Assembly: GCF_019428685.1 (NCBI RefSeq)
Contig: NZ_CP080096.1
Coordinates: forward strand, 1,612,001 to 1,676,000
Origin: Paraburkholderia edwinii
GTDB lineage: Bacteria > Pseudomonadota > Gammaproteobacteria > Burkholderiales > Burkholderiaceae
Direction: 5' to 3'
Length of the DNA stretch: 64,000 nt
A program made the translations under genes and the position numbers. Shown here one piece after another: positions 41,715 through 50,821 of this stretch. The notes under the pieces were generated by a model. That model did no database searches. It was given only the letters and a program-made list of their open reading frames with translations, and had not been told where the DNA came from. The stretch's first letter is position 1. The number at the start of each line of letters is the position of its first letter.

Positions 41715-42029
41715 TTAGATCTTCGACCACGGGGCCGACATCACGAGCTGATTTTCCTGGCGCTCGATATAGCCCTGTGCGGTCATCTTTTTGTATTCGG
41801 CCCAGTCCGGGTCCGCTTCCATCGCGGCGCGGCGCCGCTGACGGTCTTCAAAACTTTCGTAGCCCCACAGGTGCACGACCTGGTTCAGCGTGCCCACTTC
41901 GGAAATGAAATAGCCGAGCGGGTCGCCCACGTGCCGGCGTTGCACCGGCAGGCCGTACTTCTCGTACAGCGCCAGATAGGCCTTCAGCTGGCCCGGCACG
42001 ATCGTGTAGCGGCGCAGATCCACCAACAT
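41715..42029 (-). CDS. NIPSNAP family protein
   Basis: This 104-aa ferredoxin-like-fold protein (MLVDLRRYTIVPGQLKAYL, VVHLWGYESFEDRQRRRAAME) matches the NIPSNAP family in length and motif. Bacterial members occur in catabolic operons with uncertain roles. GGAGAC-type bases precede the start. It is the first gene of the operon facing the LysR gene at 42139. Confidence 0.85.
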   Translation of the reverse strand: MLVDLRRYTIVPGQLKAYLALYEKYGLPVQRRHVGDPLGYFISEVGTLNQVVHLWGYESFEDRQRRRAAMEADPDWAEYKKMTAQGYIERQENQLVMSAPWSKI

Positions 42030-42056
42030 CCGTATGTCTCCTTCAATCAGTCATGC

Positions 42057-42112
42057 TTAATCGATCATGCGGCGAGTCTAGTGGTGTCAGATGTGGTAAT
42101 ACAATCGATTAA
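42057..42112. promoter_or_regulatory. Paired inverted sites in the LysR/NIPSNAP divergent promoter
   Basis: TTAATCGAT (42057-42065) and its exact complement ATCGATTAA (42104-42112) flank the 109-base divergent region; the second is itself inside the palindrome AATCGATT. The 47-base spacing is about 4.5 helical turns, compatible with a LysR tetramer binding recognition and activation sites. Confidence 0.5.
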
Positions 42113-42138
42113 TTTCGCTTGATTCACGAGAAAAATAG

Positions 42139-43149
42139 ATGAATGACAAGTCGCTGAATGCGCCTTCCAAACGCCTTTCGATTCGCCATATCCGTGCGTT
42201 CGTCGCGGTCGCGATGCATCGCAGCCTCACGCGCGCGGCGGAGTCGCTGTTCGTCACGCAGTCGGCGTTGAGCCTCACGATCCAGCATCTCGAAGACGAC
42301 CTGGGCATCGCGCTGTTCGACCGCTCGACACGCCGTATCGATCTGACGCAGGCAGGCCGCGAGTTTTTGCCTTCGGCTGAAAGGCTGTTGCAGGATTTCG
42401 ATTCGTCGATCCGCACCATGCGCGCGCTCGGCAAACGCGAGCGCGGCAAGGTGGGGGTGGCGGCGGTGCCGTCGGTGATGGCGTTGCTGCTGCCGGAGGC
42501 GGTCGCGGCTTATATCGACGCGTACCCGAATATCGACATCTATCTGCGCGAAGACAATTCCGAAACGGTGCAGCAGCGCATTATCAACGGCGACGTCGAC
42601 TTCGGCATTTGCAGCCCCTGGGAGCACGACCCCGAACTCGTGTTCGAGCCGCTTTTCGAAGACAGTTTCGGCGTGGTGTTCGCGCCCCACCATGCGCTGG
42701 CCGAAAAGGAGGGCGAACTGTCGTGGCAGGACATCGACGGCTACCGGATTATCGGTTTCAGTCCCGACCTCGGCATGCAGCATCAGTTGAGCCGCACAGT
42801 GGGCTTAAGTGTCGAGGTGCGGGAGCCGCGCTATCGCGTATCGAATACGTCGACGATCGAAACGCTGGTGGCGCGCGGCGTGGGCGTATCGATCATGTCG
42901 GCGCTGGCCGCGCAGCGCGCGCCGCTCGATACGCTGAAGCTGCGTCTGTTGTCGCAGCCGGTGTTGACGCGCACGGTCGGCGTATTGCGCCGCGAGGGCA
43001 AATCGTTATCGCCGGCTGCGGCGACGATGCTGCAATACGTGCGCGCCGCGGTGCCGCAGCTCGCGCGCTTTCCGGGCGTGCGCGTCGACCCGGCGCTTAT
43101 CGACGAAACCGCCGCACTCCCGCCCGACGTTACGCCGCGCAAGGCTTAG
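42139..43149 (+). CDS. LysR family transcriptional regulator
   Basis: This 336-aa regulator has a strong LysR HTH (VAVAMHRSLTRAAESLFVTQ then SALSLTIQHLEDDLG) and a substrate domain (KVGVAAVPSVMALLLPEA, FGICSPWEHDPELVFEPL). It diverges from the NIPSNAP/dehydrogenase/MFS operon, the classic LysR arrangement, so it very likely controls it in response to the transported acid. A C-terminal extension (VRVDPALIDETAALPPD) is slightly longer than usual. Confidence 0.9.
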   Translation: MNDKSLNAPSKRLSIRHIRAFVAVAMHRSLTRAAESLFVTQSALSLTIQHLEDDLGIALFDRSTRRIDLTQAGREFLPSAERLLQDFDSSIRTMRALGKRERGKVGVAAVPSVMALLLPEAVAAYIDAYPNIDIYLREDNSETVQQRIINGDVDFGICSPWEHDPELVFEPLFEDSFGVVFAPHHALAEKEGELSWQDIDGYRIIGFSPDLGMQHQLSRTVGLSVEVREPRYRVSNTSTIETLVARGVGVSIMSALAAQRAPLDTLKLRLLSQPVLTRTVGVLRREGKSLSPAAATMLQYVRAAVPQLARFPGVRVDPALIDETAALPPDVTPRKA

Positions 43150-43213
43150 CGGAGCGCGCGCCACGGCATCGCGCCGTCATAGCGCGTTTGCCGGTTTGCG
43201 GTCGGCCAGCCGC

Positions 43214-43456
43214 TTAATCCGCGATCTTCGCGGTAGCGACGCCCATCGCGACCCGGCGCAGTGCTGCGCGGCCCAACTCCCATGCTCGTTGCGCATCGCG
43301 TTCCTTGCGCGCGACGCGCGCGGCGATCGCTTTCTCACACGAGCGTTGAGCAATGCGCGCATCGATGCGCTCGATGGCGATTGCCAGCACCGTCGACAAC
43401 ACGCCGACTGTGACGCCCAGTCCAATGAATAACGACAGCGAAGGGGTAAAGCTCAT
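43214..43456 (-). CDS. Small membrane-anchored protein, 80 aa
   Basis: An N-terminal hydrophobic segment (LSLFIGLGVTVGVLSTVLAI) is followed by a basic, Arg/Ala-rich helical tail that would lie in the cytoplasm. GAGGAG precedes the ATG at an ideal distance, which is the main support for the gene. No family recognised. It stands alone, converging with the LysR gene. Confidence 0.6.
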   Translation of the reverse strand: MSFTPSLSLFIGLGVTVGVLSTVLAIAIERIDARIAQRSCEKAIAARVARKERDAQRAWELGRAALRRVAMGVATAKIAD

Positions 43457-43736
43457 TTTCTACTCCTCAATGCGACGACGATTCGCGACGACGATTCGTC
43501 TGAACCATCCGCTTCGCGTGTGACGGCGATTCCGGATGTTGAGGAGCGTAATCCCGCTGAATGAGCGCAGAGTGATGACCCGCGATCCGGAATCCGGAAA
43601 TCCGCAGGAACCCGAAAGGTGCGATCTCGCTAACATGGCGCGTTTTGTACAGAATCCCCGCTAACGGACCGCGACAATGAACTGCCCGTTCTCAAATCGC
43701 ACGGGCTATTTCATGAAGTCACGACGGAGAAGAGGA

Positions 43737-45131
43737 ATGTCCAAACTGGAACAGGTCGACACGCTGATCCTCGGAAGCGGTCAGGGTGGCAAGCTGCTCG
43801 CGTGGCACCTCGGCAACGCGGGCCAGCGTGTCGCGGTGGTCGAGCGTCAATGGGTCGGCGGCTCGTGCCCGGCGGTCGCGTGTCTGCCGAGCAAGAACGA
43901 AATATGGAGCGCGCGGGTTGCACATCTCGCGCATCATGCGGCCGATTTCGGCACGATAACGGGCGCCGTGAAAACCGATCTCGCGAAGGTCCGGCAGCGC
44001 AAGCGCGACATGATCGCGCGCGAAAACGCCGCGCATCTCGCGTTCTATGAATCGAGCGGCGCGCAACTGATCATGGGCCGCGGCCAGTTTACCGCACCGA
44101 AGACCATCGAAGTGACGCTCAACGACGGCGGCACGCGCACGCTAAGCGGCAATCAGGTCGTGATCAACGTGGGCTCGCATGCGGCGATTCCCGATATCCC
44201 GGGGCTTGCCGATGCGCAACCGCTCACGCATATCGAAGCGCTCGAACTCGATCAGTTGCCCGAACATCTGCTTGTGCTCGGCGGCGGCTATATCGGCATC
44301 GAAATGGCGCAGGCGTTGCGGCGTTTCGGCAGCCGCGTCACGATCATCGATCACAACCCGCACCTCATGCATCGCGAAGACGCCGATATTGCCGCGGAAG
44401 TGCAGAACATCCTGCGCGGCGAAGGCATCGAACTGCTGCTCGATGCGCAGACCACGAAAGTGGCCGGGCAGTCGGGCAAGGACGTGCGCGTCACGGTGCG
44501 CGCGGGCGGCAGCGAAAGAACCGTTGAAGGCACGCATCTGCTGGTCGCGACCGGGCGCATTCCGAACACGGCCGGCATCGGCCTCGAGAAGCTTGGCGTC
44601 GAACTCGACGAGCGCGGCTATATCCGCGTGAACGAGCGTCTGCAGACCAGCGCGCCGGACGTCTGGGCGATCGGCGAATGCGCGGGCAGCCCGCACTTCA
44701 CGCATGTCTCGGTCGACGATTTCCGCATCGTGCGCGACAACATGGCGGGCGGCCAGCGCAGCACGCAGGACCGGCTCGTGCCGTACTGCATGTTCACCGA
44801 TCCGCCGCTTGCGCATGTCGGCCTCAACGAACGCGAAGCGGAGCGCCAGAAAGTGCCGGTGCGCGTCGGCAAGCTGCCGATGGCCCACGTGCTGCGCGGC
44901 GAAGCGACCGACGAGACGCTCGGCTTCATGAAGGTGCTGGTCGGCAACGACGATCGCATCGTCGGCTTCACGATGCTCGGTGCGGAATCCGGCGAAGTGA
45001 TGGCCGCGATGCAGACCGCCATGCTCGCCGGCCTGCCGTATCCGAAGCTGCGCGACGCGGTGATCGCGCACCTGACGTACGCGGAAGGGCTGGGCCGGTT
45101 ACTCGGCAACGTGCCGGCGCGTGCGGGCTGA
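43737..45131 (+). CDS. Dihydrolipoyl dehydrogenase-like FAD oxidoreductase
   Basis: This 464-aa protein belongs to the pyridine nucleotide-disulfide reductase class I family. The FAD motif LILGSGQGGK (residues 10-19), a redox-active Cys pair C44/C49 in GGSCPAVACLPSK, and the NAD motif LVLGGGYIGIEMAQ are present. The usual C-terminal HPT..E active-site motif is altered to AHLTYAEGLGRLL: the acid is kept but the HPT histidine-proline is lost. No E2/E1 partner genes are nearby, so a role apart from oxoacid dehydrogenase complexes (mercuric-reductase-like or thiol reductase) is likely. AGAGGA precedes the ATG at 43737. Confidence 0.85.
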   Translation: MSKLEQVDTLILGSGQGGKLLAWHLGNAGQRVAVVERQWVGGSCPAVACLPSKNEIWSARVAHLAHHAADFGTITGAVKTDLAKVRQRKRDMIARENAAHLAFYESSGAQLIMGRGQFTAPKTIEVTLNDGGTRTLSGNQVVINVGSHAAIPDIPGLADAQPLTHIEALELDQLPEHLLVLGGGYIGIEMAQALRRFGSRVTIIDHNPHLMHREDADIAAEVQNILRGEGIELLLDAQTTKVAGQSGKDVRVTVRAGGSERTVEGTHLLVATGRIPNTAGIGLEKLGVELDERGYIRVNERLQTSAPDVWAIGECAGSPHFTHVSVDDFRIVRDNMAGGQRSTQDRLVPYCMFTDPPLAHVGLNEREAERQKVPVRVGKLPMAHVLRGEATDETLGFMKVLVGNDDRIVGFTMLGAESGEVMAAMQTAMLAGLPYPKLRDAVIAHLTYAEGLGRLLGNVPARAG

Positions 45132-45233
45132 GCGTTCATCATCGCTTAACCGGGCGCGTGCAAGCTCCGCGTGATTCAAACCGGCCGGACCCGATTCGCT
45201 ACAATAGCGCCGGCCATTCACGAGGAGAATCTG

Positions 45234-45638
45234 ATGAAATTTGCATTGTGCGCGCTGACCGCCGCTGTTTTCGCCACCGCTGCCGGCAGCGCCTTCGCGG
45301 CCCAGACCGAGAAGCTGCCGTCCGGCGTGACGGTCGAACATCTGACGCCGGGCAACGGCCCGCAGCCGACCGCTTCCGACGTCGTGCGGGTCAACTACCG
45401 CGGCACGCTGACGAACGGCACCGAGTTCGACAGCTCGGCCAAGCATGGCGGCCCGGCCGAATTCCCGCTCGCCCGCGTGATCCCGTGCTGGACGCAAGGC
45501 GTCGCGACGATGAAAGTCGGCGAGAAAGCGAAGCTCACGTGCCCGGCTGCGACCGCGTACGGTTCGCGCGGCGTCGGCGTGATTCCGCCGAACAGCGACC
45601 TGATCTTCGAAGTCGAGCTGGTCGGCATCGTCAAGTAA
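45234..45638 (+). CDS. FKBP-type peptidyl-prolyl cis-trans isomerase, exported
   Basis: This 134-aa protein has a signal peptide (MKFALCALTAAVFATAAGS, cleavage near AFAA) and a single FKBP domain with RVNYRGTLTNGTEFDSS, WTQGVATMKVGEKAKLTCP, YGSRGVG and IPPNSDLIFEVELV. It should catalyse proline isomerisation during protein folding in the periplasm. GGAG precedes the start. A TACAAT box at 45200-45205 is a plausible -10 element. A hairpin terminator follows. Confidence 0.92.
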   Translation: MKFALCALTAAVFATAAGSAFAAQTEKLPSGVTVEHLTPGNGPQPTASDVVRVNYRGTLTNGTEFDSSAKHGGPAEFPLARVIPCWTQGVATMKVGEKAKLTCPAATAYGSRGVGVIPPNSDLIFEVELVGIVK

Positions 45639-45655
45639 GCAGGGCGCGTTTTACA

Positions 45656-45677
45656 GGGTCGCGCTTCGGCGCGTCCC
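45656..45677 (+). terminator. Hairpin after the FKBP gene
   Basis: GGG-T-CGCGC pairs with GCGCG-T-CCC around a TTCG tetraloop, an especially stable loop, 18 bases after the stop, followed by TTATCTTCC. Confidence 0.65.
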
Positions 45678-45769
45678 TTATCTTCCGGTATTCCCGCAGT
45701 CGAATTCCGCAGGCCGCATCGGCGTTGTGCAACGCAATGCCCATGCGGCCTTTTTGCGTCCATCGTTCG

Positions 45770-45817
45770 ACGCATTCGTCAACACATTCGCTCACACATT
45801 CGCTCACACATTCGTTC
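45770..45817. repeat. Four-copy 12-bp tandem repeat upstream of the mechanosensitive channel gene
   Basis: Three near-identical units ACACATTCGCTC, preceded by a diverged copy (ACGCATTCGTCA), lie in the 354-base gap 45639-45992. Read on the minus strand the unit is TGAGCGAATGTG, close to the glcF-end unit TGAGCGGATGCA. No gene ends here on the minus strand. The rest of the gap shows nothing recognisable. Confidence 0.85.
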
Positions 45818-45992
45818 GGCTCCCCCTTGCTGCGTTCCCTCCCGGGCAACACGGCGTGCGACGGGGCATACAGCGAAAAACGCGTATCGCGTGTTACTGT
45901 GAGCAGTCGCGCGCCCGCGCGGCAGCCTGCCGCCGCGGTGAGGGTCGGGCGGGCTGCGGCAGGCGCCATTGCACCCATCGCATGGAGGCGCC

Positions 45993-47453
45993 TTGGACCA
46001 TCCTTTGATCATCGGCTACGCGATCCTTGTGGTCGACCTCGCCGTATGGCGATTCCGTCTGCCGGCCCAGGAAGTGCCGCGGCTGTTCGCCCGGCTGCTG
46101 CTATTCGCGGCGCTCAGCTATGTGCTCTTCGCGTCGGGCCTGAGCCCGTTTTCGCAAGCGCCCGGCTTCGGCTCGATGCCGCAGCATGTGCTGGGGCAGG
46201 TCCTTGAAATCATCTGGTGGTTGATGGGTGCGCGCCTGCTCGGTCAGGCGCTCGACACGCTGCTGCTGCCGAGCGCATGGCGCCGTCAGCGGCTCTTTCA
46301 GGACGTATTCGGCGCGCTCGTTTTTCTTGCCGCGATCGTCGCGTCGCTCGGCTTCGTGCTCGAGCTGCCGATACGCGGGCTCGTCGCCACCTCGGGCGCG
46401 TTGGCCATCGTGCTCGGTCTCGCGATTCAAAGCACCTTGAGCGATGTGTTCGCGGGCATCGTGCTCAATACGACCGAGCCGTATCAGATCGGCGACTGGG
46501 TGTCGGTCGACGACGTCGAAGGCCGGGTGGTCGAAATGAACTGGCGCGCCACGCATCTGCTGACCTCGCAAGGCAATGTTGTGATCGTGCCGAACGCGGT
46601 GGCCGCCAAAACGAAGATCACGAATAACAGCCGGCCGGGCGCGCTGCACGGCGTGAAGGTCAGCCTCGAAATTTCGCCGCAGGAGCGGCCCGCGACGGTG
46701 ATCAGCGCGCTCGAGCGGGCGGTGAAAAGCGTCACGTCGCTGATGTCGGACCCCGCGCCGTATGTGACCGCGAAGCACAGCACGGTGAACTCGGTGCTGT
46801 ACGAAGTGGCCGGCTTCGTCAACGACATGGGCAAGAAGACGTCGGTGACCAACGAGCTATTCGATCTGTGCTACCGGCATCTCGCTTCGGCCGGCGTCGA
46901 TCTGCGGCCGCTCAGCGTGCCGGCCGCGCCGGCCAAGCTCGACGATCCGCGCGAGGCGCTGCTGCGGCGTGTCGAACTGTTTGTGACATTGAGCCGCGAC
47001 GAACTGCACGATCTTGCGCCGCTGTTGACGCGCAAGGAATACGAGGTCGACGACGTGCTGGTCACGAAGGAGGTCGTGCCCGAGTGCATGACGATCGTCG
47101 AATCGGGCATTCTGAGCGTGACGCTCGACGAAGCGGACGGCGGCAAGATCGAAGTGTCGCGGCTCGGCCCCGGCGATACGATGGGCGAACAGGGTCTGCT
47201 CGCGGGCATGCCGGTGCGCGTCACGGTGACGGCATTGAGCCGCGTGGTGGTCTACCGGTTGGAGAAGGAAGACCTGACGCCGCTGCTCAAGCGCAACCCC
47301 GATGTCGCGCGGGAAATGTGCGAACTGCTGTCGCGGCGGCAGGACAAGCTAAGCCGCATTTCATCGTCCGCGGCGCCGGTCGCGCATACCGAGCAGGGCG
47401 TGTTTCAGTGGCTGCTCGACGGGATGCGCAAGCTGCATGATCTGACGTTTTAA
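45993..47453 (+). CDS. MscS-type mechanosensitive channel with C-terminal cyclic nucleotide-binding domain
   Basis: This 486-aa inner-membrane protein has four hydrophobic segments within residues 1-150, then the MscS core (GALAIVLGLAIQSTLSDVFAG, EPYQIGDWVSVDDVEGRVV, GNVVIVPNAVAA). From about residue 320 a cNMP-binding domain follows (LLTRKEYEVDDVLVTKEVV, RLGPGDTMGEQGLLAG, VTVTALSRVVVYRLE). Such channels are gated or modulated by cyclic nucleotides in some bacteria. The start is most likely TTG 45993, with GGAGG just upstream; an in-frame TTG at 45969 is the alternative. Confidence 0.87.
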   Translation: MDHPLIIGYAILVVDLAVWRFRLPAQEVPRLFARLLLFAALSYVLFASGLSPFSQAPGFGSMPQHVLGQVLEIIWWLMGARLLGQALDTLLLPSAWRRQRLFQDVFGALVFLAAIVASLGFVLELPIRGLVATSGALAIVLGLAIQSTLSDVFAGIVLNTTEPYQIGDWVSVDDVEGRVVEMNWRATHLLTSQGNVVIVPNAVAAKTKITNNSRPGALHGVKVSLEISPQERPATVISALERAVKSVTSLMSDPAPYVTAKHSTVNSVLYEVAGFVNDMGKKTSVTNELFDLCYRHLASAGVDLRPLSVPAAPAKLDDPREALLRRVELFVTLSRDELHDLAPLLTRKEYEVDDVLVTKEVVPECMTIVESGILSVTLDEADGGKIEVSRLGPGDTMGEQGLLAGMPVRVTVTALSRVVVYRLEKEDLTPLLKRNPDVAREMCELLSRRQDKLSRISSSAAPVAHTEQGVFQWLLDGMRKLHDLTF

Positions 47454-47524
47454 GGGCGGCGCGGGCGTGCATAACGGCGCGCGTTGGCTCACGACGGCGC
47501 ACACGCATGACACCCGCACACCCG

Positions 47525-49768
47525 CTACAGGTCCAGCACCAGCGGTTCGCCGCCACCGGCCTGATCGGTGCGCGCCGGCACCGCACAGCAAATCAGCGCT
47601 TCATTTTCACCAACCGGGAATTCCGGCGGGCTCGCATAAGCGACTGCGCCATCCACAATCCTTGTGCGGCAACTTCCGCAAGTGCCGCCCCGGCAGCTGA
47701 ATTCCGGCGACAGTCCTTGAGCTTCGGCCAATTCCAGCAGCGAACCGCTTGCCGGATTCCATTGCGCTTCCTTGCCGGACTTTGCGAACACGACCGGCGT
47801 GGGTTGCGCCGCAGGCACGTGTTGCACGGCAGGTGCAGACGGCGCGGACGGTGCGGCAGCTGCCGCAGTTGCGCTAACTGCCGCAGCCGTGTCCGTTAGC
47901 TTGCCTTCACGTGTCCGCTTGAGCCCCGACGGCCCGAACGCTTCCGCATGAATCCGCTCGTCGGCGATATTGAGCTTGCGCAAGCCGTCGTATAGCGATT
48001 GCATGAACCCGGCCGGCCCGCATAGATAAAAATCGTAATCGTCGAGCGGCAGCGTTTCGCGCAGCAGCGCGATGTCGAGCCGTCCCGATTGATCGAAGTC
48101 TTTGCCGCGGCGTGCCCCCTGCGGGTCCGAAAGCGTGCGCACGACCTCGACCGCGCCGCCCGAAACACTCGCGAGATAGTCGACTTCATCGGTGAACGCG
48201 CGTTCGTGCGGCGTGCGCGCCGACTGGAACAGCCAGGTCGGCCGCATGTGCCGCGTGCGCAGCCCTTCGTAGACGATATGCCGCAGCATCGCGATCATCG
48301 GCGTGATGCCGACACCGGCTGCGAGCAGCACGGCGGGGCGTTCTTCCTGCGCATCGATCGTGAAGCGGCCGGCGGGCGCACGCGCTTCGATCACGCTGCA
48401 GACGCGCAGCGTGTCGTGCAGATAGCGCGAGACGACGCCTTCGCGCTTGACGCTGATGCGGTAGCCGCCGTCCGCAGGCCCCGATGAAATCGTGTAGGTT
48501 CGGCGCACCGTCTTCACTGCACCCGGCGCACCCGTTTCATCGGGCAACGCCACGCGAATCGGCAAATGCTGTCCCGCTTCATGCGGAATCACGCCGGCGC
48601 CATCGGCGGGTTCGAGATGAAACGAGCGGATCGTCGTGCTTTCGTCGACGATTTGCGCGACCTTGAACGGCCGCCATGCATCGGCAAGCGCGGCCGCTTG
48701 CAGACGGTGTTCGGCCTCGGTCCAGTTGCCGGTCATCAGCGAGTTCAGCGACCAGCCGTCTTCGTTGAATACCCAGCGCAGCGGCAGCGCGCGCGGCCTG
48801 TAGACAACACGGCGCGGCTTGACGCGCCACAGCCGCTCGGCGCCCTGAAACGCGGCGACTTCCGGCGAATCGGTATCGACCGATGCGTCGCCTGTAATCT
48901 GCAGCAGATCGCCGGTCGCGAAATCGACGAACACGAGGCCCGCGCGGCCGTTCACGAAGATATTGCCGAGCGTCGCAAAGAACAGGTTGCCCGCAAAGTC
49001 GGGAATGGTCAGCACGCCGTCCGCGCCGATACGCACGAAGCCCGTGTTGCCGCCGCGATGCGAGACGTCGACTTCGCGGCGCAAAGCGGCAGGGGCGTGA
49101 CCGTCCACATTGTCCGCGTTGCCGTTTGCGCTGTCGTTCGCGCCGCTGTTGGCATTGGCGCCACGGTCCGCATACGACGCAACAAAAAACGTATCGGCCG
49201 CCGCAATGATTTCGCGCGCACGCCCGGTCAATTCACTGCTGATGACCGGCGCGGCATCCGACGTCACCGACGGCTCGCGCGTGAACGTGAAGTTACGGAT
49301 CTGGATGTACTGCGGGCAGTTGCCGAAGCTTTGCCCGACATCGACCGCAAAGCCACCCGCACCCAGCTCACGCACGATGCCGTTCATGCGGTTGCGCCGG
49401 CGCGTATGCAATTCGATGCCGAGCAGCGCGACGGCGGCGCCTTCCCGCACGCCGGCCGCCGCCGGGTCGCGCGGCTCGGGCATCGCATTGACGCGCAGCC
49501 GGTGCGGATCGGGCGATTGCACAAAGCCCGGCTTGCCCGCCACCAGCGTCGCCCATGCGTCGCCGTCAGCGTCCACGGAACCGAGCGCGACAAACGGCAG
49601 TTGGGCGAAGAACGCCCGATGCTGGTCGGGCATATAGTCGCGCACCACACGCCGCCCGAGATCCTTCATCCGGTCGGCGACGCCCGCTTGCCGCTGCAAT
49701 GCGACTTCGCCGGCGTGCCACGTCGAACCAGGTTCATCGAGCATAACGGGTGTGGACATGTCCATCAT
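47525..49768 (-). CDS. PNPOx-like / ferredoxin reductase / 2Fe-2S ferredoxin fusion
   Basis: This 747-aa fusion starts MMDMSTPVMLDEPGS, with AAGGAG ahead. Residues about 20-330 form a pyridoxamine 5'-phosphate oxidase-like FMN-binding region (FAQLPFVALGSVDADGDAW, GNLFFATLGNIFVNGRAGLV). Residues about 385-620 are an FNR module (RTYTISSGP for FAD, LLAAGVGITPMIAMLRH for NAD(P)). After an Ala/Pro linker, a plant-type [2Fe-2S] domain has C692, C697, C700 and C727 or C728. Electrons could flow from NAD(P)H through FAD and the cluster to the FMN domain. It follows the GST gene on the same strand, suggesting a detoxification role. Confidence 0.88.
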   Translation of the reverse strand: MMDMSTPVMLDEPGSTWHAGEVALQRQAGVADRMKDLGRRVVRDYMPDQHRAFFAQLPFVALGSVDADGDAWATLVAGKPGFVQSPDPHRLRVNAMPEPRDPAAAGVREGAAVALLGIELHTRRRNRMNGIVRELGAGGFAVDVGQSFGNCPQYIQIRNFTFTREPSVTSDAAPVISSELTGRAREIIAAADTFFVASYADRGANANSGANDSANGNADNVDGHAPAALRREVDVSHRGGNTGFVRIGADGVLTIPDFAGNLFFATLGNIFVNGRAGLVFVDFATGDLLQITGDASVDTDSPEVAAFQGAERLWRVKPRRVVYRPRALPLRWVFNEDGWSLNSLMTGNWTEAEHRLQAAALADAWRPFKVAQIVDESTTIRSFHLEPADGAGVIPHEAGQHLPIRVALPDETGAPGAVKTVRRTYTISSGPADGGYRISVKREGVVSRYLHDTLRVCSVIEARAPAGRFTIDAQEERPAVLLAAGVGITPMIAMLRHIVYEGLRTRHMRPTWLFQSARTPHERAFTDEVDYLASVSGGAVEVVRTLSDPQGARRGKDFDQSGRLDIALLRETLPLDDYDFYLCGPAGFMQSLYDGLRKLNIADERIHAEAFGPSGLKRTREGKLTDTAAAVSATAAAAAPSAPSAPAVQHVPAAQPTPVVFAKSGKEAQWNPASGSLLELAEAQGLSPEFSCRGGTCGSCRTRIVDGAVAYASPPEFPVGENEALICCAVPARTDQAGGGEPLVLDL

Positions 49769-49889
49769 TGCGCTCCTTCGAAACTTGCCGAAGCACCGGC
49801 CGGGCCGGCGCCTTGATCCTGCATCGTGCTGCACGTTGCGACGCTCTTGCGCGATCGCGCGCCGGCTTGCCGCGTTGTCCGGCGCGTTC

Positions 49890-50507
49890 TTACTTCGTGG
49901 CCCTCAGGCCGGCCGCCGTCTTTCTGAACTCGACGAAACCCGGCAAGGCTTCGACACGCGCGAGCCATGCGAGCACCTGCGGGTAGCCCGACAGATCGAC
50001 GTTGCCTTCCGGCGCGCCCGAGATATAGCTGTAGAGCGCCACGTCCGCGATCGTCGGCGTCTTGCCGGTGATGAAGTCGTGGTTGGCTAGCGCCTCATCG
50101 ATCAGACCGAGAATGCGATGCGCGCGCGCAATCACCTCGTCGGCATTGAACGCACGGCCGAACACCGTGACGAGCCGCGCGGCGCAAGGCCCGTAAGCAA
50201 TCTCGCCGGCCGCGACCGAGAGCCATCGTTGCACCGCGGCTTCGCCGGCGGGCGTCTGCGGCAACCAGTCGGTCTTGCCGGACTTGCGTGCCGCGTAGAC
50301 GAGAATCGCGTTCGAATCGGCAATCACCGTTTCGCCGTCGATCAGTACCGGAATCTGCCCGAACGGGTTCAGCTTCAGGAACTCGGGCGATTTATGCTCG
50401 GCGGCCGCGAGATCCACTTCGACCACGTCATGCGGAATGTCAAGTAGCGACAGGCCCAGATGAGCGCGGTGCGAATGGCCGGACAACGGATGGAAATACA
50501 GTTTCAT
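49890..50507 (-). CDS. Glutathione S-transferase
   Basis: This 205-aa protein starts [20 protein letters not shown] and has the thioredoxin-like N-terminal domain with cis-Pro motif [10 protein letters not shown] and [11 protein letters not shown], then the all-helical C-terminal domain ([19 protein letters not shown]). It conjugates or transfers glutathione in the cytoplasm. GAGAC precedes the ATG; in-frame upstream starts extend it implausibly. It lies 121 bases upstream of the three-module reductase on the same strand. Confidence 0.92.
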   Translation of the reverse strand: MKLYFHPLSGHSHRAHLGLSLLDIPHDVVEVDLAAAEHKSPEFLKLNPFGQIPVLIDGETVIADSNAILVYAARKSGKTDWLPQTPAGEAAVQRWLSVAAGEIAYGPCAARLVTVFGRAFNADEVIARAHRILGLIDEALANHDFITGKTPTIADVALYSYISGAPEGNVDLSGYPQVLAWLARVEALPGFVEFRKTAAGLRATK

Positions 50508-50821
50508 GGCGCGGGTCTCTTGTCTGATGGAGGGCACGGACGATCCGGGCCGCACGTATGCAGTGTAGGAATGGGCCGCGCGATTCTGAATACGCCGTGC
50601 ACTCAAAGCATCTTTCTCGTTACGAGAAAGATCGGCGGGAAGCCCGTGCGACGGCCCTCGGCAGGCCTCGGAAAGCGCGTGGAAAGCGCGGGCGGCACAC
50701 GGCCGCGCCGTGTCTGAGCCGCACAAGCATGTCGATGATCCGTTCGGGCATGCCGGCTCGCGGCGCGCGCGGCTACACTCCAAGCGGGCGTTTTCCTGTT
50801 CCGCGGCGAGGCGCGGCATCG

